Below are positions 43,665-52,951 of a stretch of 64,000 nucleotides of DNA, piece by piece. Made by a program: the position numbers and the translations under genes. Each line of letters begins with the position of its first letter. The first letter of the stretch is position 1. The notes below the pieces were generated by a model. The model did not search any database and was not told the origin of the DNA. It saw only the letters and a list, made by a program, of their open reading frames with translations. Origin of the DNA: Flavimaricola marinus. GTDB lineage: Bacteria; Pseudomonadota; Alphaproteobacteria; Rhodobacterales; Rhodobacteraceae. The stretch lies in the NCBI RefSeq assembly GCF_900184895.1, contig NZ_FXZK01000004.1, positions 186,001-250,000 on the forward strand, given 5' to 3'.

Positions 43665-44180
43665 ATGACCAGCCACCCGAAGAAGACGGCCCGCAAGGGC
43701 AACGCACATGGCCTGTTGGCGCCGCTGACCGCGCTGATCCTGGCGGCAGCGACGGTCTCGGGCCCGGTTGCCGCCGACTCGCGCCATGACAGCGCCTCGT
43801 CCTACGTGCCTATAGGGGTGCCGCACTCCGCCCAGGCCAATGAGTCGGCTCGGTCAAACAACCCGGGCCGCCCGATCATCATCAACAACGGCCCAGTCAT
43901 CATCATGCCGTCGCATGGACAGGCCCCGCAGCATCCGCACAACCCTCAGACCCCCACCCGTCCGACGGTATCGAACCTGCCGTTGGCGTGCCTGCAGACG
44001 GTGACGGTCAATCGTGGCGACGTGCGCCTGATGGAGGCCCGCTGTCTCGACGCCGAAGGTGTGGATGTCCGCGCCTTGCCGAACCGGTGCGGCGTCGCCC
44101 TGCATACCCGAAATGGAATCGTCCGCGGCTTTGATCCGACATGCCTCGGAGACGCGGGCTACAGGTTGGCCGGGCGGTAG
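43665..44180 (+). CDS. secreted hypothetical protein, Pro/Asn/His-rich
   Basis: Encodes 171 residues. A signal peptide region (LLAPLTALILAAATVSGPVAA) follows a basic N-terminus. The next part is low-complexity and rich in Ser, Asn, Pro and His (APQHPHNPQTPTRPT), and a small C-terminal domain has four Cys residues in CLQTV, ARCLDAEG, NRCGVAL and PTCLGD. I do not recognise a family. It is divergent from the winged-helix operon and might be its target. AAAGG precedes the ATG at 43665. Confidence 0.65.
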   Translation: MTSHPKKTARKGNAHGLLAPLTALILAAATVSGPVAADSRHDSASSYVPIGVPHSAQANESARSNNPGRPIIINNGPVIIMPSHGQAPQHPHNPQTPTRPTVSNLPLACLQTVTVNRGDVRLMEARCLDAEGVDVRALPNRCGVALHTRNGIVRGFDPTCLGDAGYRLAGR

Positions 44181-44299
44181 TCCGGTCGAGCAGTGGCGCC
44201 GCACAGTTTGCCCCAGTTGTGTGGCGTCCTCTTGGGGGCGGGAGGGCTGGACAAGGCCTCTCGCCCCTATTTTCTTTTCTAGGCCCCCGGCGAGGTCGA

Positions 44300-44344
44300 C
44301 TGGGGCTCTGCCCCAGACCCCGGGATATTTCGGACCCAAAGAAG
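44300..44344 (+). repeat. dispersed hairpin-tail repeat (copy R5)
   Basis: A perfect stem CTGGGGC/GCCCCAG with a 3-base loop (44300-44316) is followed by the tail GGGATATTTCGGACCCAAAG (44322 on), a two-base variant of the conserved 23 bp. It lies between the secreted-protein gene and rnhB. The interrupted T-run suggests weak or no termination. Confidence 0.65.
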
Positions 44345-44387
44345 CTGAAGCCGTTGCACCTTTGGCTGCGGTCTGCTTGGTGGTGGC

Positions 44388-45020
44388 ATGCAGGGACCAG
44401 ATGACGAATTCGAAGTTGCCGCTCGTGCGCGCGGTTTTGGCCGGGTGGCCGGCGTGGACGAGGTGGGTCGCGGCCCGCTGGCCGGACCGGTGGTCGCCGC
44501 CGCTGTGATCCTCGATCCGGCGCGTGTGCCGCAGGGATTGAACGATAGCAAGGTTTTGAGCGCGAAGCGGCGGGACGCTCTTTGTGCCGAGATTTTGCAG
44601 CTGGCCGATGTCGGCGTCGGCATCGCCACTGTCGAAGAGATCGACGCCATCAACATCCTGCGCGCCTCTCATTTGGCCATGTGTCGCGCCATCGAGTCCC
44701 TGGCGGCCGTGCCGGACCATTGCCTGATCGACGGCAACCTCATTCCCCGCGATCTCACGATTTCGGCCGAGGCGATCGTGAAGGGAGATGCCCGTTCGGT
44801 CAGTATCGCGGCGGCCTCGATTGTGGCGAAAACAAGGCGCGACGCGCTGATGGTGGATTTGGCGCAACAGCATCCGGGCTATGGATGGGAAACCAATGCG
44901 GGCTATCCGTCAAAGGCTCATAAGCTGGCGCTTCAAAATCTAGGCGTAACCCCACACCATAGACGGTCGTTCAAGCCGGTCCACAATATCTTGTATCAAG
45001 GAAAAATGACAAGTCGTTGA
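44388..45020 (+). CDS. rnhB: ribonuclease HII
   Basis: Encodes 210 residues of RNase HII, which cuts RNA in RNA-DNA hybrids and removes misincorporated ribonucleotides. The N-terminal catalytic motif is GVDEVGRGPLAGPVVAAAV; the remaining acidic residues lie in DGNLIPRD and SIAAASIVAKTRRD. The Gly-rich YGWETNAGYPSKAH segment is the usual C-terminal RNase HII motif. It precedes ccrM on the same strand, a common alphaproteobacterial order. A GANTC site begins inside its stop codon. Confidence 0.96.
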   Translation: MQGPDDEFEVAARARGFGRVAGVDEVGRGPLAGPVVAAAVILDPARVPQGLNDSKVLSAKRRDALCAEILQLADVGVGIATVEEIDAINILRASHLAMCRAIESLAAVPDHCLIDGNLIPRDLTISAEAIVKGDARSVSIAAASIVAKTRRDALMVDLAQQHPGYGWETNAGYPSKAHKLALQNLGVTPHHRRSFKPVHNILYQGKMTSR

Positions 45021-45046
45021 TTCAATAAAGTTTTTGACAGCGATTC
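45019..45046. promoter_or_regulatory. two GANTC sites in the ccrM promoter region
   Basis: GATTC occurs at 45019-45023 (overlapping the rnhB stop) and 45042-45046. A TTGACA -35-like hexamer is at 45034-45039, so the second site would fall between -35 and -10. Each is a CcrM target, which suggests methylation-sensitive autoregulation as in Caulobacter. Confidence 0.65.
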
Positions 45047-45077
45047 GCCCTGTGCCCATCCTATGGACAACCAATGA

Positions 45078-46211
<1,134 letters not shown>

Positions 46212-46258
46212 ACGAGGTTACCGCCGGTGCCTGTGGCCAACTCCACGGCATCTGACTT

Positions 46259-46291
46259 CCCCGCCGTCCGAAAGGACCGGCGGGGTTTTTT
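46259..46291 (+). terminator. intrinsic terminator of ccrM
   Basis: CCCCGCCG and CGGCGGGG form a perfect 8-bp stem, extended by TCC/GGA with one extra base, around GAAA, followed by six T. It lies 47 bp after the ccrM stop. Confidence 0.88.
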
Positions 46292-46317
46292 GCTTTGCCC
46301 ACCGCCCGAATCGAAAG

Positions 46318-46391
46318 GTTAACGCGCCGAAACGGGGCTGCGGTATCGCGTCGGTCTGACGTCGGTATGCCGTCGGTATCGTTTTCGGTAT
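46318..46391. repeat. dispersed repeat with 11-bp iteron-like array, copy B
   Basis: Starts with GTTAACG and GAAA like copy A, followed by CGGTAT-type units at 46341, 46352, 46363, 46374 and 46386 (spacing 11, 11, 11, 12). About 50 of 60 aligned bases match 2644-2704 by eye. The following 186 bp up to alkB hold nothing I can support as a gene. Confidence 0.7.
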
Positions 46392-46577
46392 TCGGCGGAT
46401 GAAGCCGGCGTGCGTTGCCTGTCGTGCGGTTGGAGGGAACTCTTGTGGTTGCATTGGCTGCGGACACAAGGCGCGGTGCGTTTGCGGAACGCTCACCGAA
46501 CGGTGCCTTGGCGCGATCCGTTGCCGCCCCCGAGGCCCCGATGCGTCGGGATTTCCGCCGCGACGCGGGGCGTATCC

Positions 46578-47726
46578 CTAGCGCGGTCTTGGGTTGCTGC
46601 CTGCGGTATAGGCCGACCAATCCTCGATCTGCGGATAATAGGTGGACCGCCACGCCTGCACGCGCGGGTTCATCACCCGTCGCCAGAGCCGGGGCACCAG
46701 TGCCGCCGCCGTCATGACCGCGTAGCCGAACGGCAGTTGCGGCGCCTCGTCGACCGCGCGGTTTTGCAGCAGCGGGAACCGCCGGTCGGGCTTGTAATGG
46801 TGATCGGAGTGACGCTGAAGATTGATCAGCAGCCAGTTCGTCGCCTTGTGCGCCGAATTCCACGAATGGTGCGGCTTGACGTGTTCGTATTTGCCATCGC
46901 CCAGATGTTCGCGCGTCAGTCCGTAGTGTTCGACGTAGTTCACAAGCTCGAGCTGCCAGATCGCCCAGAACGCCTGCGTCCCGAACAGGAACACCCCCCA
47001 GAGCCCGCCGATCCAGAAGGCCAGCCCGAGAAACCCAAGTTGCAGCGCGCCGTAGCGCCAGAACGGGTTTGACAGCGCCGAGGCGGGCTTGCCCTTGCGC
47101 GCCAGCATCGCCGCCTCTGCCTCGAAGGCCGAGACCGGGCTTTCCCGCAGCACCCGCCCGAAGAACCGCCAGAACCCTTCGCCGTAGCGCGCCGTGACCG
47201 CATCCCGGGGGGTGCCGACATAGCGGTGATGCACCAGTATGTGTTCCGACCGGAAATGCGAATAGAGCACCATCGCGAGCAGGATATCCCCGAGCGTTCG
47301 TTCCCATTTCGGCTTTTGGTGCATCAACTCGTGGGCGTAGTTGATCCCGATGGTGCCCGACATCACCCCGAGCGCCACGAACAGCGCCCATTCCCAAAGC
47401 AGGCTTTGGTGATCGGTCTGCGTGACATAGGCCAGAATCCCGAACAGCGTGAGGAATTGCAGCGGTGCCCAGATCACGGTGATCGCCCGATACCACGTCA
47501 GTTCCCGATCCTCGGTCTCGGTGTCGAGGTTTTCGGTGTTGAGCCCGAGCAGGACGTCGAGCGCCGCGAACAGATACCATGTCGACACCGGCAGCAGCAC
47601 GATTGCCCAGCCCCCCTGGATCGCGGCAAACCACGCCAGCGGAATCAGCATCAGAGACAGCCAGAACGGCAGCGCCCGGAGCGGGCTGCCGATGCCGGCG
47701 GCTTTGGGCTTGGGTATCGTCGTCAT
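46578..47726 (-). CDS. alkB: alkane 1-monooxygenase (AlkB family)
   Basis: Encodes 382 residues of a membrane diiron hydroxylase. The histidine boxes are visible: AHELMHQK, EHILVHHRYVG, the characteristic NYVEHYGLTRE and LQRHSDHHYKPDRRFP. About six hydrophobic segments occupy the N-terminal half and the middle. The enzyme would hydroxylate medium-chain n-alkanes or related terminal methyl groups at the inner membrane. It stands alone, with no rubredoxin or alcohol dehydrogenase gene next to it, so electron transfer partners must lie elsewhere. Confidence 0.92.
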   Translation of the reverse strand: MTTIPKPKAAGIGSPLRALPFWLSLMLIPLAWFAAIQGGWAIVLLPVSTWYLFAALDVLLGLNTENLDTETEDRELTWYRAITVIWAPLQFLTLFGILAYVTQTDHQSLLWEWALFVALGVMSGTIGINYAHELMHQKPKWERTLGDILLAMVLYSHFRSEHILVHHRYVGTPRDAVTARYGEGFWRFFGRVLRESPVSAFEAEAAMLARKGKPASALSNPFWRYGALQLGFLGLAFWIGGLWGVFLFGTQAFWAIWQLELVNYVEHYGLTREHLGDGKYEHVKPHHSWNSAHKATNWLLINLQRHSDHHYKPDRRFPLLQNRAVDEAPQLPFGYAVMTAAALVPRLWRRVMNPRVQAWRSTYYPQIEDWSAYTAGSNPRPR

Positions 47727-47879
47727 GTTTTGCCTCTATCTCGGGCCGGTGAGTATAGGGTTAATCCCGCTGTCGCCCAAAGGGAACAGTCGCGCTCGGG
47801 CTCCGGCGCGGATCGCGGGTTTGTCGCCGTGCAGCATAGCCCGGATTTGTGGCCGAAATTTGGACGCGGACCGCCCCGA

Positions 47880-48953
47880 TTACCCCCATAAATCCGGCTC
47901 TTGCCGCGTCAGGTCGAATACCTTGCGCATCACGGTGGGCAGGTCTGCGGGCTGGAATTGATCCTGTGCGACGAATTGCCCCCGGTTGGCCGTGGCCTCT
48001 GGCCCGACCGTGGCGGTCTGCACTGTCAGCTTGAGGTGAAAGTGCGTGAAGGTGTGCAGCGCCTGTGCGGGCAGCGTCGTCCAGTCCGCCTCGAGCGGCG
48101 GAGCGGGGGCCGGGTCGTCGCCCCAGTCGCTGCCTGGCCAGCCGAGCATCCCGCCGAGCAGCCCCTTGGGCGGCCGCGTTTCGAGGAGCCACGCCCCGTC
48201 GTCCCGCCGCACGACATAGGCGATGCCATGCCGCGTGGGCTTGAGCTTTTTCGGCGTCTTCCTGGGTAGGTCGGGCGCAGTTCCGGCGATCCGCGCCGCG
48301 CAGGGGTCGCGCAGCGGGCAGATGCCGCAGGCCGGATTGCGCGGGGTGCAGATCGTGGCGCCGAGGTCCATCACCGATTGGGCGTAGTCGCCGGCCCTCT
48401 CGACCGGAGTGTGCTCTGTCGCCAAAGCGGTAAGCTCCGGTTTGGCGGCGGGCAGGGGGGTGTGCACGTCGTGCAGCCGCGCCATCACCCGCTCGACGTT
48501 GCCGTCGACGACGGTGGCCGCTTCGTCATAGGCGATGGCGGCGATGGCGCTGGCCGTATAGGGGCCGATGCCGGGCAGGGTGAGCAGCCCGTCCCGGCTG
48601 GTCGGGAACGCGCCGCCGTGATCGGCCACGACCGCCCGCGCGCATTTCAGCAGGTTCCGCGCCCGTGCGTAGTAGCCGAGCCCGGCCCAAGCGCCCATGA
48701 CCTCGGCATCCTCGGCGGCGGCCAGATCCCGCACCGTGGGCCAGAGCGTGGTGAATTTCACGAAGTAGTCGCGCACGGCGGCGACGGTGGTTTGCTGCAG
48801 CATCACCTCGGACAGCCAGATCCGGTAGGGATCGGGTCTTTGCCCCGCCGCCCGCTCGGCCGGGCCGACCCGCCACGGCATCACGCGGGCGTTGTCGTCA
48901 TACCACGACAGGAGCAATTCGGAGATTACACCGCTGTATAAACCGTCACGCAA
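47880..48953 (-). CDS. mutY: A/G-specific adenine DNA glycosylase
   Basis: Encodes 357 residues. MutY removes adenine mispaired with 8-oxoguanine. The helix-hairpin-helix is LPGIGPYTASAIAAIAY with the catalytic Asp in VVDGNVERV. The 4Fe-4S loop is CTPRNPACGICPLRDPC (C-X6-7-C-X2-C-X5-C). A C-terminal NUDIX-like domain follows (RPPKGLLGGMLGWPG). It diverges from the DUF721 gene (54 bp between starts). Confidence 0.96.
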   Translation of the reverse strand: MRDGLYSGVISELLLSWYDDNARVMPWRVGPAERAAGQRPDPYRIWLSEVMLQQTTVAAVRDYFVKFTTLWPTVRDLAAAEDAEVMGAWAGLGYYARARNLLKCARAVVADHGGAFPTSRDGLLTLPGIGPYTASAIAAIAYDEAATVVDGNVERVMARLHDVHTPLPAAKPELTALATEHTPVERAGDYAQSVMDLGATICTPRNPACGICPLRDPCAARIAGTAPDLPRKTPKKLKPTRHGIAYVVRRDDGAWLLETRPPKGLLGGMLGWPGSDWGDDPAPAPPLEADWTTLPAQALHTFTHFHLKLTVQTATVGPEATANRGQFVAQDQFQPADLPTVMRKVFDLTRQEPDLWG

Positions 48954-49007
48954 TGTTTATGCCTCTTGTCACCGGTTTCGCTGGCCTCGTCCGGCCTATC
49001 CTTTAGA

Positions 49008-49532
49008 ATGCCACCTAGCATGAAAACGCCTCGGAAACAGACCAGCACATACGGATTTGCCGCAGCTTCGAAGCTGGTGCAGAGCCGTATCCGCACGGCC
49101 AGCGAGACCCGCGGCTTTGCCGAGACCCGGCTTCTGACCCATTGGGAAGAGATCGTAGGGCCATCGGTGGCGCAAATCGCCCGTCCTGTGAAGATCGGCT
49201 ATGGCCGCGAAGGCTTTGGCGCGACGCTGACGGTGCTGACCACCGGCGCGCAGGCCCCGATGCTGGAGATGCAGAAGGACCAGATCCGCGACAAGGTGAA
49301 TGCCTGTTACGGATACCGCGCGATCAGCCGGGTGCGCGTCACCCAGACCGCGCCGACCGGATTTTCCGACGGGCAGGTGGCCTTTGGTCATAAGGCCAAG
49401 GCCACTCCGGCCCCGCCGAGCCCTGAATTGACTGCCGCCGCGACTGCCGTGGTTGGCCCCGTAAAAAACGACGAATTGCGCCTTGCCCTCGAGGCTCTGG
49501 CCACCAATGTGCTGCGCAAGCAGTCTAGCTAA
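49008..49532 (+). CDS. DUF721-domain protein (DciA-like)
   Basis: Encodes 174 residues from ATG 49008; ATG 49020 (MKTPRKQTS) is an equally plausible start and neither has a strong ribosome-binding site. The DUF721 core is HWEEIVGPSVAQIARPVKIGY with the following beta strands. DUF721 includes DciA, which helps load the replicative helicase in many bacteria, but in Rhodobacterales this paralogue is uncharacterised to my knowledge. It lies 13 bp before the DsbA-family gene on the same strand, so they are probably an operon. Confidence 0.8.
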   Translation: MPPSMKTPRKQTSTYGFAAASKLVQSRIRTASETRGFAETRLLTHWEEIVGPSVAQIARPVKIGYGREGFGATLTVLTTGAQAPMLEMQKDQIRDKVNACYGYRAISRVRVTQTAPTGFSDGQVAFGHKAKATPAPPSPELTAAATAVVGPVKNDELRLALEALATNVLRKQSS

Positions 49533-49545
49533 AGGACCAAACCTG

Positions 49546-50217
49546 ATGAATAAATTCCTCCCCGTCGCAGCATTGGCCGTGGCCGCCACCTTGGGCGGCA
49601 CGTGGTTTCTGACCCAGCCGACCCCCGCCGGAGAGCCGCTTTTGGGCGCCGCATTCGCCCAGGATGCCGGAGAGATCGACACGAGCTCGATCGTCGACAT
49701 GGTGCAGGGCGAGGCCGATGCCCCGGTCGAGATCATCGAATACGCCTCATACACCTGTCCCCATTGCGCGGCGTTTCACGGCAACCAGTATCCGCAGCTG
49801 AAGGCCGACTACATCGACACCGGCAAGGTTCGCTTCGTCTACCGCGAAGTCTACTTTGACCGCTTTGGCCTGTGGGCGTCGATGATGGCCCGTTGTGGCG
49901 GCGAGATGCGCTTCTTCGGCATCTCCGAGATCCTCTATGCGCAGCAGCAAGAGTGGATCGCCGGTGGCCAAGACCCCGCCGCGATTGCCGAAAACCTCCG
50001 CCGCATCGGCCTGACCGCCGGTATCGACGCCGAGCAGCTGGACGCCTGCATGTCGGATGCGACCACCGCGCAGACCCTCGTGGCGTGGTTCGAGGAGAAC
50101 GCCGAGCGTGACAACGTCACCTCGACGCCGACCCTCTATATCGACGGCACCAAGTATTCCAACATGAGCTATGCCGATCTGTCCGAACTGATCGAAGAGC
50201 GTCTCGCCGCTCAGTAA
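49546..50217 (+). CDS. DsbA-family thioredoxin-fold protein
   Basis: Encodes 223 residues from ATG 49546. An N-terminal hydrophobic stretch (FLPVAALAVAATLGGTWFL) acts as signal or anchor. The CXXC active site is CPHC in YASYTCPHCAAFH, and the cis-Pro loop is STPTLYIDG. It is a periplasmic thiol-disulfide oxidoreductase of the DsbA/thioredoxin 4 class. The partner is not shown here. A terminator between it and the convergent lpxK gene follows. Confidence 0.9.
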   Translation: MNKFLPVAALAVAATLGGTWFLTQPTPAGEPLLGAAFAQDAGEIDTSSIVDMVQGEADAPVEIIEYASYTCPHCAAFHGNQYPQLKADYIDTGKVRFVYREVYFDRFGLWASMMARCGGEMRFFGISEILYAQQQEWIAGGQDPAAIAENLRRIGLTAGIDAEQLDACMSDATTAQTLVAWFEENAERDNVTSTPTLYIDGTKYSNMSYADLSELIEERLAAQ

Positions 50218-50270
50218 GGGCTCCTTTGGCTCGGCCGTTTGGCCGGGCCTGCCTTCTGGCGTTTGATCAC

Positions 50271-50308
50271 AAGCCCCTGACCTGCCCTTTGGCTGGTCGG
50301 GGCTTTTT
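50271..50308 (+). terminator. intrinsic terminator between dsbA-like gene and lpxK
   Basis: AAGCCCC(T)GACC and GGTCGGGGCTT form an 11-bp stem with one bulged base, followed by a T-run at 50303-50307. It ends at the lpxK stop and could serve both convergent transcripts. Confidence 0.8.
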
Positions 50309-51333
50309 CATTTGGTGCCCGCCGTCGGGGCACGCGGCCGGAGGTTCAGCCCGTCCAGCGCCGCGTCGATGGCCGTCCAATCCGCCAGTTCGAGCCGCAC
50401 CGGCATCGTCAGCACCTTGGCCCGGAAGTCGTCGGGCAGCCGCACGGCGTCTTTCTCGGTGGTCACAAGCTGGGCGTTGAGGCTTCGCGCCTCGGTTTCG
50501 AGTCGTTGCATCAGTGCGGGCGTCAGCGGCTGGTGGTCTTCGAGCGCCTCGCCGCGCACCACGTTGGCCCCTTCGGCCCGCAGCGTGGCGAAGAATTTTT
50601 CGGGATGCCCGATCCCGGCGAAGGCGAGCACCGGCAGGTTTTGCCAAGGCAGCCCCATCGCCAGCGGCTTGAGCGCCCCTGTCACATGCGGCAGCGGCTG
50701 GATCGCTGTGCTCCAGAGATCGGCAAAGCTGCGCTGGGCGGCCCCCGGCCCGATCGAGAGCACGATATCGGCCCGCTTGAGGCCCGCGCCGACAGGCTCG
50801 CGCAGCGGCCCGGCGGGCAGCACCCTGCCGTTTCCGAACCCACGCGCGGCGTCGACGACCACGATGCTTAGGTCTTTCGCAACGCTGGGGTTTTGATGCC
50901 CGTCGTCGAGCAGGATGACCTCCGCCCCGGCGGCTTCGGCGGCCCTGACCCCGGCGGCCCGGTCCTTGGCGACCCATGTGCTGGTGAAGGCGGCGAGCAG
51001 CAGCGGTTCGTCGCCCACGTCGTCGGCCCGGTGCGTTCGTTCGATCACCTGCACCGGCCCGCTAAGCCGTCCGCCATAGCCGCGAGTGACGATGTGCACC
51101 CTCAGCCCCCAGCCGATGAGCCGGTTGGCCAGAGCGATGGCGGTCGGCGTCTTGCCGGTGCCGCCGACGTTGACGTTGCCGATGCAGATCACCGGGACGC
51201 TCGCCTTGTAGCCGCCCGCCTGCGCCACCCGCCGCGCGGTGGCGGCCCCGTAGAGCGCCCCGAGGGGCGCAAGCATCCGCGCCCGCACCCCCGGCGCATC
51301 GGGCGGCCGGAACCAGAAGCCGGGGGCCTGCAC
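50308..51333 (-). CDS. lpxK: tetraacyldisaccharide 4'-kinase
   Basis: Encodes 341 residues from GTG 51333, which abuts the waaA stop codon without spacing. The Walker A motif is [17 protein letters not shown], the LpxK signature; [11 protein letters not shown] follows. LpxK phosphorylates the 4' position of the lipid A precursor at the inner membrane. The waaA-lpxK order is usual for alphaproteobacteria. It ends the minus-strand group from pmbA to lpxK. Confidence 0.95.
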   Translation of the reverse strand: MQAPGFWFRPPDAPGVRARMLAPLGALYGAATARRVAQAGGYKASVPVICIGNVNVGGTGKTPTAIALANRLIGWGLRVHIVTRGYGGRLSGPVQVIERTHRADDVGDEPLLLAAFTSTWVAKDRAAGVRAAEAAGAEVILLDDGHQNPSVAKDLSIVVVDAARGFGNGRVLPAGPLREPVGAGLKRADIVLSIGPGAAQRSFADLWSTAIQPLPHVTGALKPLAMGLPWQNLPVLAFAGIGHPEKFFATLRAEGANVVRGEALEDHQPLTPALMQRLETEARSLNAQLVTTEKDAVRLPDDFRAKVLTMPVRLELADWTAIDAALDGLNLRPRAPTAGTK

Positions 51334-52551
51334 CTACCGCTCCTCCGCCCGGTCGAGCGCCGACCGGATCAGCGCGACCACCTGATTGCTGGTCTCTGCC
51401 CCGGCGGAGGTGACCTCCCACGCGGCGTGGGCCATGGCCGCGGTCTTGTCCGGGGCGAGCAGCGTTTCGACCGCGTTGCCCAGATCATCGGGATGGCTGA
51501 TATTCCGGCTGCCGCCCGCCGCGGTGAGCCTGTCGAAATGCGCTTCGTGGTTGGCGGTCCGGATGCCGTGCAGCAGCCCGGAGCCAAGCGCTGCCGCCTC
51601 GAACGGATCGCTACAGGGCGCACCGGTGAAGGTGCCGCCGAGGTAGCTGAGTGCGGCGAGCCGATACCACAGCCCCGGCTCTGCCGTGTCGGTCAGCAGC
51701 ACCTCTGTCCCGGCGTCGGGATCGGCCCCGGCGATCCGGTTGGCGCAGCTCAGCCCCTCGGCCGCGATCAGCGGTTCGGCGGCGTCGGGGTCGGGCGTGG
51801 ACAGGATCAGCAGCAGCCGGTGCGACCGTCGGCTGGCGATCTGGTGGGCGCGGATCACGGCCGGAAGCTCGGCCGTGGGCACGTTTGCGGCATGCCATGC
51901 CGGCCGTGGCCCGAGCAGCGCCACAAGCTCGCGGTGGTCGCGTTCGATATAGGGCAGGACGGCGCTGCCCGGCTCGAACGGGCCGGCGACGGTGATCCGC
52001 CCTTCGCTCATCCCCGCCCGCCGCAGCCGCGCCCCGGAGGCCGCGTCGGTGACCAGCGCCGCATCGAAGCTGTCGAGCGCCGATCGCGCCAGCCCCGGCA
52101 GCCAGAGCCGCCCTTCGAGCAGCGGCGCGTCTTCGTCCAGCGCCGCCAAAATCCGCACCATCGCCATCTTGCGCGCCTCGCCCAGCAGCACCGACCGCAG
52201 CGGCCCGCCGAGCCAGAGCAGCACGTCGGGCTTCCAATGATCGAGGAACCCCCGCACCGCCCGCGCGTGATCGACCGGGGCGTGCAGCACGCTCAGCCCG
52301 TCGATCACCGGCAGTTCCCCCGCAAGATCGGGCGGCAGGGTGAGCACCATGTTCAGCCGGTCGCCCTCGGCCCGGAGCCTGTCGACCAGGTCCGACAGCG
52401 CCCCCAGCCGGTCAGGCTCGGCGCAATGCGCCCAGAGCAGCGGCCCCTTGGGTCGGCTGGTGTCGCGGCCGTCGCTCTGCGCGGCTCTGTCCGCATCCGT
52501 CGCCCCACGCCGCAGCGCGAGGAAGGACGACAGGGTGCGGGGCTGTGCCAT
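51334..52551 (-). CDS. waaA: Kdo transferase-like glycosyltransferase (WaaA family), divergent
   Basis: Encodes 405 residues from ATG 52551 (MAQPRTLSS). Position before lpxK and the C-terminal region (GLWYRLAALSYLGGTF, then AALGSGLLHG) fit WaaA, which adds Kdo to lipid A. It is atypical: there is no N-terminal membrane helix, and the WxHAxSVGE active-site motif reads LWAHCAEPDRLGAL. The catalytic Glu is therefore uncertain. It could be a diverged WaaA or a related glycosyltransferase; the gene symbol rests on context. Confidence 0.75.
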   Translation of the reverse strand: MAQPRTLSSFLALRRGATDADRAAQSDGRDTSRPKGPLLWAHCAEPDRLGALSDLVDRLRAEGDRLNMVLTLPPDLAGELPVIDGLSVLHAPVDHARAVRGFLDHWKPDVLLWLGGPLRSVLLGEARKMAMVRILAALDEDAPLLEGRLWLPGLARSALDSFDAALVTDAASGARLRRAGMSEGRITVAGPFEPGSAVLPYIERDHRELVALLGPRPAWHAANVPTAELPAVIRAHQIASRRSHRLLLILSTPDPDAAEPLIAAEGLSCANRIAGADPDAGTEVLLTDTAEPGLWYRLAALSYLGGTFTGAPCSDPFEAAALGSGLLHGIRTANHEAHFDRLTAAGGSRNISHPDDLGNAVETLLAPDKTAAMAHAAWEVTSAGAETSNQVVALIRSALDRAEER

Positions 52552-52577
52552 GGTATTCCAGTCCGGCGCTGCCGCGC

Positions 52578-52823
52578 TCAGTTCCCGAGTTCTTCGGTGG
52601 GCGAGGCCTCGCGCTCTTCGTCGCGCAGCCGGTGGATATGCGCGATGAAGTAGCGCATGTGCGCGTTGTCGACGGTCCTCTGCGCGGCCCCTTTCCACGC
52701 GGCCAGAGCGGATTCGTAGTTGGGAAACATCCCGACGATGTCGATCTCGTCCGGATCGCGGAACACGCTGGATTGTGGGTCGACGAGTTCGCCGCCGAAA
52801 ACGAGGTGCAGACGTTGGGCCAT
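52578..52823 (-). CDS. DUF4170-domain protein
   Basis: Encodes 81 residues (MAQRLHLVFGGELVDPQSS...). The compact alpha-beta sequence with GMFPNYESALAAWKGAAQRT is the DUF4170 pattern found in alphaproteobacteria next to cysQ/waaA; the function is unknown. It starts 128 bp after cysQ and ends 26 bp before waaA. GGAGAAAT precedes the ATG. Confidence 0.88.
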   Translation of the reverse strand: MAQRLHLVFGGELVDPQSSVFRDPDEIDIVGMFPNYESALAAWKGAAQRTVDNAHMRYFIAHIHRLRDEEREASPTEELGN

Positions 52824-52951
52824 GGGGATTTCTCCGGTTGTTCGGGCGCTGTGCGCCCCTGGATGCGGAATTGCAGGCAACCTACGGAATTGCCCGGTCC
52901 GGTCAAGGCTTGGCCGGGATGCGAGGGTCGCTGGCGGACAGTCTCGCCCGC

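Noticed and set aside
46392-46577. Short overlapping frames before alkB
   Set aside because: No ribosome-binding site or motif; no gene can be supported in this stretch.
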